Shown: one piece after another, positions 14,656 through 22,628 of the stretch | How positions within the stretch are numbered: the stretch's first letter is position 1 | Layout of the letters: each line of letters begins with the position of its first letter | Assembly (NCBI RefSeq): GCF_014648095.1 | Contig: NZ_BMQL01000055.1 | Location: 1 to 31,490 of the forward strand | Reading direction: 5' to 3' | From: Deinococcus ruber | Lineage (GTDB): Bacteria > Deinococcota > Deinococci > Deinococcales > Deinococcaceae | Length of the DNA stretch: 31,490 nucleotides | Position numbers and translations under genes: made by a program | Notes under the pieces: model-generated | Told to the model about the DNA's origin: nothing | Databases searched by the model: none | The model's input: the letters and a program-made list of their open reading frames with translations, nothing else

Positions 14656-16353
14656 ATGCTTTTTCTCTCTCTCGTGCTGATCGTGTTGGCATTTCTGGTG
14701 GGCAGCCTGCCGCTGGGCCACTGGTTGCTGGCGCGACTGGGGCTGGATACCCGGATGCTCAGCACCTATAACCTGGGCGTCGAGAACGTGCTGCGGCGAG
14801 TGGGGCCGACCTCTGCCCTGCTGAGCGCTGGCCTCGACGCCTCCAAAGGCTTTCTGGCGGTATTGATGGCGAGCAGCCTGGGCGCAGTCAGCGCGGGCAG
14901 TGGCTACGTCACCGAACTATGTGTGCTGGCGGGGCTGGCGGCGTATCTGGGCCACCTGAACCCGCCGCGCTTCCTGTACGGCGACACCCTTCCGCGTGGG
15001 CGCGGCAATCTGCTGCTGCTGGGCGTGATGGCGGGCCTGAGCGTGGCGGCGGGCCTGAGCTACTGGTTTACGCTGCTGCCGCTGGCGATCTATGCCGCGA
15101 CCCTTGGCCTGAGCGGATTTGTCAGTCTGGCGACGCTGCTGGGCCTGCTGGCCTTCGCCCTTCTGATCGCACTCAGCCCGCTGGGGCCAGCCGCCAAGAT
15201 CGCCGCGCTGGGGCTGCTGCTGGCTGCCGCGTGGCGCTTCAAGGAAAATATCGGGCGGGTGCTGGACGGCACCGAGCCGAGACTGGGCGACGACGTACCG
15301 ATGCAGGGCAAGCAGGCCGATGTGGTGGTCGCGGCCTTCATGATTCACCCGCTGACGCTGGCCGACTTCTGGCAGACGCGGCGCTTTGCCTGGATGAAGG
15401 GACTGGTCGAGCGCGGCATCATCAGCGAGGCCACCGTGCGCCAGCTTGCCGAGAGCCTGCGCCCGATGAAGGTGGGCGAACTGACCGGCATCCAGACGCA
15501 GGGCGGCAAACAGATCCGCATGTACCTGCTGTCCAGTCCGCTGCTGCCCGACGTATTCCGCGACAATCCGGCGCTGGCGACGCGCCGGGCTATCGAGGGC
15601 GCACGGCTGGCGCAGGAACTGGGCGCGTCGGTCTTCGGACTGGGGGCGTTCTGGAGCGTGGTGGGCAACAAGGGCCTGGACGTGCAGGCCGCCGTGCCCA
15701 CCATCGCGGTGACCAACGGCGGCGCGTACACCAGCGGCACCATCAAGGCCGCCATTCCCGGCATCCTGAAGCACTTCGCAGACACCGGGCGCGATCTGAA
15801 ACAGGCCACCGCAGCGGTGGTCGGCGCAAACGGCGTGGTGGCCTTCGGCATCGCCCGCACCATCGCGCCGCAGGTGGCCCGCATCATCATGGTGGGCCGC
15901 GACCTTGAGCGGCTGGAACGCAGTGCGGGCACCCTGCGCCGCGCCAATCCGAGCACCGAGATCGTGACCACCACCAGTTACGACTCGCTGAGAGACGCCG
16001 AACTGATCTTCACGGCCACCAGTGATCCCAACCCGGTGATCTTTCCGCAGCACGTCAAACCCGGCACCTGGATCTTCGACGAGGGCCGCCCCGCCGACGT
16101 GGATGAGAGCGTGGAGCGGATCGAGGGTGTGCGCGTGATTCCCGGCGGCGTGGTGCGCCCACCCGGCAACATGAAAACCCGCCTCGACATCAAGTTCGGC
16201 GAGGGCGCGGTTCCGGCCTGCCTTGCCGAAACCCTGATCATCGCCGCGACGGGCGAATACGAACGCAAGAGCCTGGGCGCACAGACGCTGACCGAAAACA
16301 TCAATTTCTTCGTGGAGCAGGCGGAAAAGCTGGGCTTTACAGTCGTGGACTGA
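14656..16353 (+). CDS. PlsY-like membrane domain fused to fatty acyl-ACP reductase-like domain
   Basis: The 565-residue protein has two parts. Residues 1-215 resemble PlsY, the acyl-phosphate:glycerol-3-phosphate acyltransferase: GSLPLG (16-21), NLGVENVLR (39-47, compare NIGATNVLR) and GHLNPP with PRGRGN (99-118, replacing the usual GGKG), among five or six hydrophobic helices. Residues 225-565 resemble cyanobacterial long-chain acyl-ACP reductase: GASVFGLGAFWSVV, VTNGGAYTSGTIKAA, a Rossmann motif VVGANGVVAFGIA (388-400), VIPGGVVRPP, and VPACLAETLI, whose Cys522 lines up with the thioester Cys of the cyanobacterial enzyme. It may reduce acyl-ACP, acyl-CoA or acyl phosphate to fatty aldehyde at the membrane. 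The alignment is from memory and the activity is inferred. It has its own promoter; the phosphoribosyltransferase follows. Confidence 0.75.
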   Translation: MLFLSLVLIVLAFLVGSLPLGHWLLARLGLDTRMLSTYNLGVENVLRRVGPTSALLSAGLDASKGFLAVLMASSLGAVSAGSGYVTELCVLAGLAAYLGHLNPPRFLYGDTLPRGRGNLLLLGVMAGLSVAAGLSYWFTLLPLAIYAATLGLSGFVSLATLLGLLAFALLIALSPLGPAAKIAALGLLLAAAWRFKENIGRVLDGTEPRLGDDVPMQGKQADVVVAAFMIHPLTLADFWQTRRFAWMKGLVERGIISEATVRQLAESLRPMKVGELTGIQTQGGKQIRMYLLSSPLLPDVFRDNPALATRRAIEGARLAQELGASVFGLGAFWSVVGNKGLDVQAAVPTIAVTNGGAYTSGTIKAAIPGILKHFADTGRDLKQATAAVVGANGVVAFGIARTIAPQVARIIMVGRDLERLERSAGTLRRANPSTEIVTTTSYDSLRDAELIFTATSDPNPVIFPQHVKPGTWIFDEGRPADVDESVERIEGVRVIPGGVVRPPGNMKTRLDIKFGEGAVPACLAETLIIAATGEYERKSLGAQTLTENINFFVEQAEKLGFTVVD

Positions 16354-16390
16354 AACGGCCCGTGTGGGCCACTGCCACAGACCAAGGCGG

Positions 16391-16396
16391 TACAAT
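16391..16396 (+). promoter_or_regulatory. -10 box of the phosphoribosyltransferase gene
   Basis: TACAAT lies 8 bases before the GTG start at 16405, slightly farther than in the other leaderless-type genes here. Confidence 0.5.
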
Positions 16397-16404
16397 ACCT
16401 GACC

Positions 16405-16935
16405 GTGAACACATTTGAAGTCCAAGTGGGCAGTGTCAAGCGCGTCCTGCCTATCGTCGAAGTTGCTCCCGGCGTGTCGATTGCGCTGTTCAACATGCTG
16501 GGTGACACCGAAGTGACCGAGGCCGCCGGGGCCGAACTGGCACGGCTGCTGCCCGCCGACATCGATGTACTGGTCACGCCCGAAGTCAAGGCGCTGTCGC
16601 TAGCGCATGTCCTCAGCCGCGAGAGTGGCAAGCCCTACATCGTCATTCGCAAGACCCAGAAGCCGTACATGGTCAATCCGGTGGCCCGCGAAGTCATCAG
16701 CATCACCACCGGCAAACCGCAACTGCTGGTGCTGGACGGCATGGACGTGGAAAAGATTCGCGGCAAGAAGGTCGCCATCGTAGACGACGTGGTGAGCAGC
16801 GGCGGCACACTCGCCTCGCTGCGCCAGATTATCGAGGGCGTGGGCGGCGAAGTCGCGGCAGTGGTCGCGGTCTTTACCGAGGGCCAGGAAAGGCCGGAAG
16901 TGACCGCGCTTGGGCATCTGCCGCTGTTCAAATAA
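16405..16935 (+). CDS. Phosphoribosyltransferase, adenine phosphoribosyltransferase-like (COG0503)
   Basis: This 176-residue type I phosphoribosyltransferase has the PRPP-binding loop [20 protein letters not shown] (about 128-147), the flexible-loop region [15 protein letters not shown], and [23 protein letters not shown], the PPi loop region. It should transfer a ribose-5-phosphate group from PRPP to a purine base. Adenine is the usual substrate of the group, but xanthine or a regulatory role is possible, so I give no gene symbol. The start is GTG, placed 8 bases after TACAAT. A perfect 18-bp hairpin follows the stop and separates it from the convergent GHL10 gene. Confidence 0.82.
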   Translation: MNTFEVQVGSVKRVLPIVEVAPGVSIALFNMLGDTEVTEAAGAELARLLPADIDVLVTPEVKALSLAHVLSRESGKPYIVIRKTQKPYMVNPVAREVISITTGKPQLLVLDGMDVEKIRGKKVAIVDDVVSSGGTLASLRQIIEGVGGEVAAVVAVFTEGQERPEVTALGHLPLFK

Positions 16936-16952
16936 CGCTGAGAACGACGAAT

Positions 16953-17002
16953 AAAGGGAAGGGTCTGAGAAAGCGAACTGCTGCTCTCAGACCCTTCCCT
17001 TT
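16953..17002. terminator. Long perfect hairpin, probable bidirectional terminator
   Basis: AAAGGGAAGGGTCTGAGA (16953-16970) and TCTCAGACCCTTCCCTTT (16985-17002) form a perfect 18-bp stem with a 14-base loop. It sits between the stops of the phosphoribosyltransferase (+) and the GHL10 gene (-). Each arm ends in TTT in the direction it would terminate. Confidence 0.85.
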
Positions 17003-17027
17003 GGCACTTCAGCAGCACCCAGTTTTT

Positions 17028-18650
17028 TTATTGGCCCGAACCCACCCGTACCACTGCCCGCACGAGCAGGTTGGGAAAACGCGTCACGCCGGTGCCGAGC
17101 GCCTGTGCCCAGCGCTGATCCAGGGCGCGTATCTCGACCTTGCCACTGCCTGCCTGCGACAGATCGGTAAAGCCGTAATAGCCGTTGGCGTCGGTGGCCG
17201 TGGTGGCGAGCAGAGTTCCCGCCGCGTCGTAGGCGCTGACCCGCAGCCCTCCCACCTGCACAGCACCGACCACCCGGCCCAGCACACCGTGACGCACGGG
17301 GGCGGCCATGTTCCAGGCGAGCGGCTGGCCCAGCACTGCGCCGGGGGCAGTCAGAGCGGATTGCAGGGCACTGAACCCCTGCGGCTGCGTCTGCGCGGTG
17401 CTGTAGACGCCTGCGGTGGGCGTGCGGTACGAGTAACCGACCCAGCCCAGCCCCTGCACGGTGGCGCGGGCAGCCTGAGCAGCGGTCACACCGGGGGCAT
17501 TCAGGTACATGGCCGTGCCTGCCGCCACCTCTTCGTCGCCCAGCCGCACAGAATCGGCAAAGGCGTTCCAGTGGTCGAACCACACTTCCTGACCGTTCAC
17601 GCCGTCGCGCTTGTAATTCATCATCACGTTCACGTCGAGCAGCCCTTCCTGCATCCAGCCGGGCCAGTCCTGAAGCACTTCGGCATAGGTGCGGGTGTTC
17701 TGGAAGGCGGCGCGGTCGGCGGGGCCATCGCCATACACGATGGTCGCCGCGCTGATGAGCAGACCCGGCTTGAGTGCGCGGGATTCCAGCACGATGCGGC
17801 GGGTGAGTGCCGTCACCTGATCGCGTTTCCAGGTCTTCCAGTGCACGTCGCCGGGCGCGGGCGTGCCTTTCTGCCCGGTTTCGCTGCGGTAACGGGCGAG
17901 CGTGACCGGGCTGTATCCCCAGTCGCCGCCGTCGGGGTAGCGGATACGGTCGAGTTGCAGGCCGTCCAGGTCATAGTGTTTGACCAGATTCAGCGCCGAA
18001 GTCGCCATGTAGTCGGCTGCGCCGGGAATGCCCGGATCGAGCCAGGCATCCGAATTGTCGCGCCACGTTCCGTCGCTTCGGCGTGCCAGCCAGGACGTGC
18101 GCCCCGCATCCGGGCCATGCTGCGCGAACACCTGCGTCTTGCCTGCACTGGGCAGCGTCACGTTCCACGCACCGGTCACGCTGTACCACGCCAGCACCCG
18201 AATCCCACGTGCGTGCGCCAGCTTGATGATCTGGGCCAGCGGATCGAAATTTGGCGCGATGTCGGCAGCCGGGGGCACGCTTCCCAGGCGGCACAGGCAA
18301 TCGGCGCGGCGGATCGCCTGCACGAACAGCGCGTTCACGCCCAGCGCGGCGGCATCGTCAACCGCCTGCTGCACCTGTTCCGGCGTCTTGAGACCCGGCC
18401 CGAAGGCGTCCATCCACAGGCCGCGCAACTTCGAGTTCGGGGCGGCAGACGGTGCAGGGTCAGCCGCCGCCGACTCTGTTGGGGCCACCTGCACCGGCAC
18501 GCTGGGAACAGGCTGGCTGGGGGCAGATTCGGGCGGCAGCGCGGGTACCTGCACCGGCACAGGGGCGGCGGGGGCCGTCTCCTGAGATGCGGCGCTGGAG
18601 AGGAGGAGACAGGAAGCGGTCAGCAGCAGGCGGGAGCGGAAGCGGGGCAT
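17028..18650 (-). CDS. Secreted glycosyl hydrolase-like 10 (GHL10/YngK family) protein
   Basis: This 540-residue protein has a signal peptide (RFRSRLLLTASCLLLSSAASQ, cleavage near residue 22) and a Pro/Ala/Val/Gln-rich linker to about residue 72 with recurring VPVQV. A TIM-barrel GHL10 domain (about 74-400) contains KLRGLWMDAFGPGLKTPEQV, AHARGIRVLAWYSV, LDGLQLDRIRYPD, ALKPGLLISAA and WMQEGLLDVNVMMNYKRD. The last 100 residues contain a carboxypeptidase-regulatory-like beta sandwich (LRVSAYDAAGTLLATTATDA). The family may cut cell-wall or surface glycans, but substrates are poorly known. It is last in an ispF-trmL-GHL10 run. A TAGCCT 11 bases upstream could give it a separate promoter. Confidence 0.83.
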   Translation of the reverse strand: MPRFRSRLLLTASCLLLSSAASQETAPAAPVPVQVPALPPESAPSQPVPSVPVQVAPTESAAADPAPSAAPNSKLRGLWMDAFGPGLKTPEQVQQAVDDAAALGVNALFVQAIRRADCLCRLGSVPPAADIAPNFDPLAQIIKLAHARGIRVLAWYSVTGAWNVTLPSAGKTQVFAQHGPDAGRTSWLARRSDGTWRDNSDAWLDPGIPGAADYMATSALNLVKHYDLDGLQLDRIRYPDGGDWGYSPVTLARYRSETGQKGTPAPGDVHWKTWKRDQVTALTRRIVLESRALKPGLLISAATIVYGDGPADRAAFQNTRTYAEVLQDWPGWMQEGLLDVNVMMNYKRDGVNGQEVWFDHWNAFADSVRLGDEEVAAGTAMYLNAPGVTAAQAARATVQGLGWVGYSYRTPTAGVYSTAQTQPQGFSALQSALTAPGAVLGQPLAWNMAAPVRHGVLGRVVGAVQVGGLRVSAYDAAGTLLATTATDANGYYGFTDLSQAGSGKVEIRALDQRWAQALGTGVTRFPNLLVRAVVRVGSGQ

Positions 18651-18704
18651 GAGGTGCGTGCAGGCTAGCGCAGCCGCCGGGAAGGGGGATGAGGGCAGAG
18701 CGGC

Positions 18705-19181
18705 TTACCAGCCCTCGATCTGCCGCCCCGCCTCGAAGGCCGCCACCCCCGCCGCCACCGACAGGTTCAGGCTGCGGCCTCCGCCCGGCTGCGGCAGCTT
18801 CAGCTTTGGCAGGGCGTCGCGCAGCCAGACGGGGAGGCCGCGCGATTCCGGCCCAAACAGCAGATAATCGCCGCGCACAAAGCCCGCCCGCGTGTGCAGG
18901 TCGGTCGCGTGGGTCGAGAAGGCCCATACGCGTGCGCCTGGGGCTAAAGTGCGCTGGAACGCCGTCCAGTTGGCGTATTCGTGCAGCGTCACGCCTTCCA
19001 GATAGTCCATGCCCGCCCGCCGAAGTTCCCGGTCAGACAGGTGGAAGCCGAACGGCCGGATCAGGTGGAGCTGTGCGCCCAGCACCGCGCACGTCCGGGC
19101 GATGTTGCCGACGTTGCCCGCCTTTTCCGGCTCGAACAACACCACATGCAGCAGGGGAACCGGGGCAGCAGGCTCAGTCAT
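18705..19181 (-). CDS. trmL: tRNA (Cm34/cmnm5Um34) 2'-O-methyltransferase, TrmL family
   Basis: This 158-residue protein is a minimal SpoU methyltransferase of normal TrmL length. It has [21 protein letters not shown] (motif 1, with Asn and Arg), [22 protein letters not shown], which is highly typical of Trm[15 protein letters not shown] (motif 2) and [19 protein letters not shown] (motif 3). TrmL methylates the wobble ribose of leucine tRNAs. Its ATG lies inside the 3' end of ispF (ATGACTGA, an 8-base overlap), so translation is coupled to that gene. Confidence 0.88.
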   Translation of the reverse strand: MTEPAAPVPLLHVVLFEPEKAGNVGNIARTCAVLGAQLHLIRPFGFHLSDRELRRAGMDYLEGVTLHEYANWTAFQRTLAPGARVWAFSTHATDLHTRAGFVRGDYLLFGPESRGLPVWLRDALPKLKLPQPGGGRSLNLSVAAGVAAFEAGRQIEGW

Positions 19182-19650
19182 GGGCCGCCAGCAGCACCGT
19201 CACGCGCACCTGCACATGCGCCGGAGCCAGCCCCTCCGAGGTCTTGAACGACACGCCCACCGCCCCCTCGTCCAGCGCCAGCAGCGCCGCGACACTCTGC
19301 GCGATCTGCTGGCGCAGCGGCCCCAGCTTCGGGCGGTCGAGCGTGACCACCAGCGCCACGTTCTGCGGCAGGTAGCCGCGCTGCTGCACCAGTTCCAGGC
19401 AGCGCCGCACAATCACCCGCGAATCCAGGCCCGCGTGCGCCGGGTCGGTGTCGGGGAAATACTGACCGATATCGCCCAGCGCCAGCCCACTCAGCAGCGC
19501 GTCTGCAACGGCGTGCAGCACCGCGTCGCCGTCAGAGTGGGCCACTGCGCCCGCCGGGGCGTCCGGCACCTTCAGGCCGCCCAGCCACAGCTCACGGCCC
19601 GCCTCAAGGCGGTGGGCATCTTCGCCGTATCCGATACGAACACTCGACAT
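19174..19650 (-). CDS. ispF: 2-C-methyl-D-erythritol 2,4-cyclodiphosphate synthase
   Basis: This 158-residue protein is IspF of the non-mevalonate isoprenoid pathway, forming the cyclic diphosphate with loss of CMP. Seen are [11 protein letters not shown] (D and H zinc ligands), [34 protein letters not shown] (third zinc ligand and substrate loop), and [11 protein letters not shown] near the C-terminus. The start at 19650 gives the standard length and has TACACT 6 bases upstream; a longer frame to 19716 would add 22 unrelated residues. It overlaps trmL by 8 bases. The pathway would feed carotenoid synthesis, and a P450 gene lies divergently next to it. Confidence 0.93.
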   Translation of the reverse strand: MSSVRIGYGEDAHRLEAGRELWLGGLKVPDAPAGAVAHSDGDAVLHAVADALLSGLALGDIGQYFPDTDPAHAGLDSRVIVRRCLELVQQRGYLPQNVALVVTLDRPKLGPLRQQIAQSVAALLALDEGAVGVSFKTSEGLAPAHVQVRVTVLLAAHD

Positions 19651-19656
19651 GGGGCG

Positions 19657-19662
19657 AGTGTA
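19657..19662 (-). promoter_or_regulatory. -10 box of ispF, leaderless type
   Basis: TACACT on the minus strand is followed by CGCCCC and the ATG at 19650, which decides between that ATG and the longer frame. Confidence 0.6.
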
Positions 19663-19768
19663 CAGGGCGAAATGATGGCGGGCAGCAGGCAGCGCCCCCG
19701 GTTGCCACCCGGACACGCCACGAAGACCGCCTGAATGCGAAATCTTAGACTTGGTTCATCTGGAGGGC

Positions 19769-19774
19769 TACCAT
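19769..19774 (+). promoter_or_regulatory. -10 box of the cytochrome P450 gene, leaderless type
   Basis: TACCAT is followed by AGAGGT and the ATG at 19781. TTAGAC at 19745-19750, 18 bases upstream, is a possible weak -35 box. Confidence 0.55.
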
Positions 19775-19780
19775 AGAGGT

Positions 19781-21022
19781 ATGACCATTGCTTCTACTCC
19801 AGCGCTGGAAGCGGCGCAGGCGTTGTTCAGCCCGCAGGCGATCACCGACCCGTATCCGCTGTATGCCCAGGCCCGGGCGCTGGGGCGGGAACTCGGCACC
19901 GACGGCCTGCTGCACGTACCGGAATGGAATATAACCCTGGTCTTCAGTCATGAGGTGGCGAGCGCCGTCTTCCGTTCGCCAGCGGCCCTGAGCGGCCAGG
20001 GGTTTGCCGGAGAGTCTGAAACCGCCTTTCCGGAAGCGATGCGGGTGCTGCGCCCGATGATGCTGTTTCATAACGGCCCCTCGCATACCCGGCTGCGGTC
20101 GCTGGCACAGGCGGCCTTCACGCCCAGGGTGGTGGCCCAGCAGCGCGAACTGGTGCAGACGCGGCTCGATAGGCTGCTGAAGGCCGCCGCAGACAACCCC
20201 GATTTCGACGCCGTGGAAGATCTGGCGGTGCCGCTTCCGGTGGGCGTCATCACCGAAATGCTGGGGCTGTCGGGCGACGACGAGGCCAAGTTCCGGCAGT
20301 GGTCGGGCAGCATTGCCGAGCTGCTGGGCGGCAACAACGAAAGTACCGTGATGGAGCGTGTGGAAGCCGACGCCATCGAGATGCGGCGCTATTTCCGGGG
20401 GCTGGCCGACGAGCTGCGGGCGCGTCCTCAGCCGGGCCTGCTGAGCGCGATGGCGGGCGTGGAAGACGGCGGCGAGCGGCTGAGCAGCGATGAACTGCTG
20501 GCAAACGCCGTGTTGCTGCTGGCGGCAGGCCACGAAACCACCACCAACCTGATCGCGTCGGGCATTCTGACGCTGGCACGGCAGCCGGACGCGTGGGCCG
20601 CCCTGAAAGAAAATCCCGAGCTGGCCCCCGGCATGACCGAGGAACTGCTGCGCGTGACCTCGCCCGTGCAGCGAACCGGGCGCGGGCTGGCACAGGATCT
20701 GGTGGTGGGCGGGCAGACGCTGAGGGCCGGATCGTTTGCCGCGCTGATCGTGGCGGCGGCCAACCGCGACGAACGCGTCTTTCCCGACCCGGAGCGCCTC
20801 GACCCTGCTCGCCCCAATACCGCCCGCCATCTGGCCTTTGCCAGCGGCCCGCATTACTGCTTGGGCGCGAGTCTGGCCCGCATGGAAGGCGAGCTGGTCT
20901 TCCGCACCCTGGCCGAGCGCTTCCCAGGTATGCAGGTGCCCGAGCAGCAGGTGCAGTATCGGCCCAATTTCGTGCTGCGCGGGCCACTGGCGCTGCGCGT
21001 TCAGCTCGGGGCACAGGGCTGA
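19781..21022 (+). CDS. Cytochrome P450 monooxygenase
   Basis: This 413-residue soluble P450 has every core motif: the I-helix AGHETT (249-254), ELLR of the K-helix ExxR, the meander region FPDPERLDPARPN, and the heme loop FASGPHYCLG with the axial ligand Cys360. MLFHNGPSHTRLRSLAQAAFTPR is the usual C-helix segment. It should need a ferredoxin partner, and none is encoded nearby. The substrate cannot be read from sequence. In Deinococcus radiodurans one P450 (the CYP287 type) hydroxylates the carotenoid ring, and this gene could be its counterpart, but that is only a suggestion. The start follows TACCAT by 6 bases, ruling out an upstream TTG. A hairpin terminator follows. Confidence 0.92.
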   Translation: MTIASTPALEAAQALFSPQAITDPYPLYAQARALGRELGTDGLLHVPEWNITLVFSHEVASAVFRSPAALSGQGFAGESETAFPEAMRVLRPMMLFHNGPSHTRLRSLAQAAFTPRVVAQQRELVQTRLDRLLKAAADNPDFDAVEDLAVPLPVGVITEMLGLSGDDEAKFRQWSGSIAELLGGNNESTVMERVEADAIEMRRYFRGLADELRARPQPGLLSAMAGVEDGGERLSSDELLANAVLLLAAGHETTTNLIASGILTLARQPDAWAALKENPELAPGMTEELLRVTSPVQRTGRGLAQDLVVGGQTLRAGSFAALIVAAANRDERVFPDPERLDPARPNTARHLAFASGPHYCLGASLARMEGELVFRTLAERFPGMQVPEQQVQYRPNFVLRGPLALRVQLGAQG

Positions 21023-21050
21023 GAACCGAAACCCTGCTTCTCAACAGCAC

Positions 21051-21089
21051 AGCCAGCCCCGCCCGCTTCATGGTGCGGGGCGGCTTCTG
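21051..21089 (+). terminator. Terminator after the P450 gene
   Basis: GCCCCGC (21056-21062) pairs with GCGGGGC (21075-21081) across a 12-base loop, extended by AGCC/GGCT with one bulge. TCTGTT follows, a weak T tract. Confidence 0.65.
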
Positions 21090-21176
21090 TTAAGGAAACA
21101 GGCCGACTCGCAGTCATCCTCCATTTGGCTTACCCCGCCTGTGCCGTTGACTGACGCCAACCGGAGAATTATTGAT

Positions 21177-21182
21177 TACAGT
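21177..21182 (+). promoter_or_regulatory. -10 box of the DUF945 gene, leaderless type
   Basis: TACAGT is followed by ATGGCT and the ATG at 21189. This favours ATG 21189 over the in-frame ATG at 21183, which adjoins the box. TTGACT at 21147-21152 lies too far upstream (24 bases) for a standard -35 box. Confidence 0.55.
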
Positions 21183-21188
21183 ATGGCT

Positions 21189-22628
21189 ATGACGCTTCCT
21201 CATGATTCACAGAACGGCCCGACTCCGCCCGCACCGCGCCGCCCTGCTGGTCGCCGTTGGCTGATCGGAGGGGTGACGGTTGTGCTGCTGCTGGGCGTGG
21301 CCTGGGCCGGAAGCACCATGTACGCGGCGGGGCAGGCACAGAATTTCAGCAACGATACTGCCAAGACCATCGACACCGCGCTGAAGACCAACAAGCTGGG
21401 CAGCGTGGAAAAACACGTGTACACCCGTGGCCTCACCGAAAGCACCGACGACCTGTACATCGTGCTGAGCGACAAACTGGCCCCGTACCACCTGCATGTA
21501 CGGAACCACATCAAACACGGCCCGCTGCCCGGCTTTCAGGCGGTGGCACAGGCGGTCATCGACAGCGAAATCATCTGGGACGCCAAAACTCAGGCCGCCA
21601 TCGACAAGGCGCTGGGCGGCAAAAAGCCCGTGATTCATACGGTGGTGGGTCTGGGCGGCACCACCGACACCACCTTCATGGTTCCTGCCGGGCAATACGC
21701 CGACAGCGACGTGAAGGGCACCTGGACTGCCCTGAACGCCCATTTTCAGACCAACAACGGCGGGCGCGGCCTGAGCGGATCGCTGATCTGGCCCAGCGGC
21801 GTGATCGGCCCCGGCAACGGCGACCCGTCTCAGGGCGTGTTGAAGATCAACGACGTGCGCTACACCGTCGATCAGCAGCCTTATCTGAAGTCGCTGTCGC
21901 AGGGGCAGTCGAGCTTCACCATCGCCAGCATCGAACTGCCGGAAAAGCTGGGCGGCCTCAAGACCCTGAACGTGACCACCCGCACCGGCCCCCAGGGCGC
22001 GAATCTGGAGAGCAGCACCCAGGCGAGCGTGGCCGAAATCGCGTATCAGGACACCAAGTTCAGCCAGCTCCTGCTGAAACTCAGCGCCACGCAGCTGAAC
22101 AGCGCCGCGCTGGAATCGCTGATCGCGGTGTTTCAGCAGCCCGACTATCAGAAGATGTTGCAGAGCGGAGAAACTGTGAGCGACCAGACCTACCGCAAGC
22201 TGTGGGCCGATGCCAAACCCAGCCTCGGCAAGCTGCTGGCGGGCAATCCCAAACTGGCTATCGACGAGGTTTCGGTGCAGACGCCCGATGGCCCGCTGAA
22301 ACTGAACCTGGGAGCGCAGATCGTGGACGGGCAGAGCATCGATCTCAGCAGCTTCGACAGCAGTTTTGATGCCGGGGCCAGCGACCAGAGCGCCGAGAAG
22401 GCGATGGGCCTGCTGCAAAATCTGAAACTGACCGCCGACATCGAGGGCAAAGAGCAGGTGATCGCCGGACTGCTGAGCAGCAGCGGCAACGACACCGCAC
22501 AGAGCATCGCGCAGTCGATTGACCCGCTGATCGAACAGGGCATGATTACCCGCAGCGGCGACACCCTGAAAACGCATCTGGAATTCAGCAAGGGCGCGGC
22601 GACCATCAACGGCAAGCCTTTTCAGTGA
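21189..22628 (+). CDS. DUF945 (YdgA-family) membrane-anchored protein
   Basis: This 479-residue protein starts with a Pro-rich cytosolic tail, has one membrane helix (WLIGGVTVVLLLGVAWAG, about residues 26-44), and then a long extracytoplasmic region with repeated beta-rich segments of the DUF945 type: VYTRGLTESTDDLYIVLSD, HIKHGPLPGF (typical of the family), SDVKGTWTALNAHF, KFSQLLLKLSATQLNS. Function is unknown; YdgA-like proteins are inner-membrane proteins of the envelope. It ends in GTGA, overlapping the HAD gene by 4 bases, so the two are co-translated. No catalytic motif is visible. Confidence 0.8.
   Translation: MTLPHDSQNGPTPPAPRRPAGRRWLIGGVTVVLLLGVAWAGSTMYAAGQAQNFSNDTAKTIDTALKTNKLGSVEKHVYTRGLTESTDDLYIVLSDKLAPYHLHVRNHIKHGPLPGFQAVAQAVIDSEIIWDAKTQAAIDKALGGKKPVIHTVVGLGGTTDTTFMVPAGQYADSDVKGTWTALNAHFQTNNGGRGLSGSLIWPSGVIGPGNGDPSQGVLKINDVRYTVDQQPYLKSLSQGQSSFTIASIELPEKLGGLKTLNVTTRTGPQGANLESSTQASVAEIAYQDTKFSQLLLKLSATQLNSAALESLIAVFQQPDYQKMLQSGETVSDQTYRKLWADAKPSLGKLLAGNPKLAIDEVSVQTPDGPLKLNLGAQIVDGQSIDLSSFDSSFDAGASDQSAEKAMGLLQNLKLTADIEGKEQVIAGLLSSSGNDTAQSIAQSIDPLIEQGMITRSGDTLKTHLEFSKGAATINGKPFQ

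Noticed and set aside
14917..16425. 502-residue minus-strand frame opposite the fusion gene
   Set aside because: Antisense shadow without domain or promoter. The fusion frame has motifs throughout.
19651..19716. 22-residue N-terminal extension of IspF
   Set aside because: It passes through the TACACT box, and the resulting N-terminus matches nothing in IspF.
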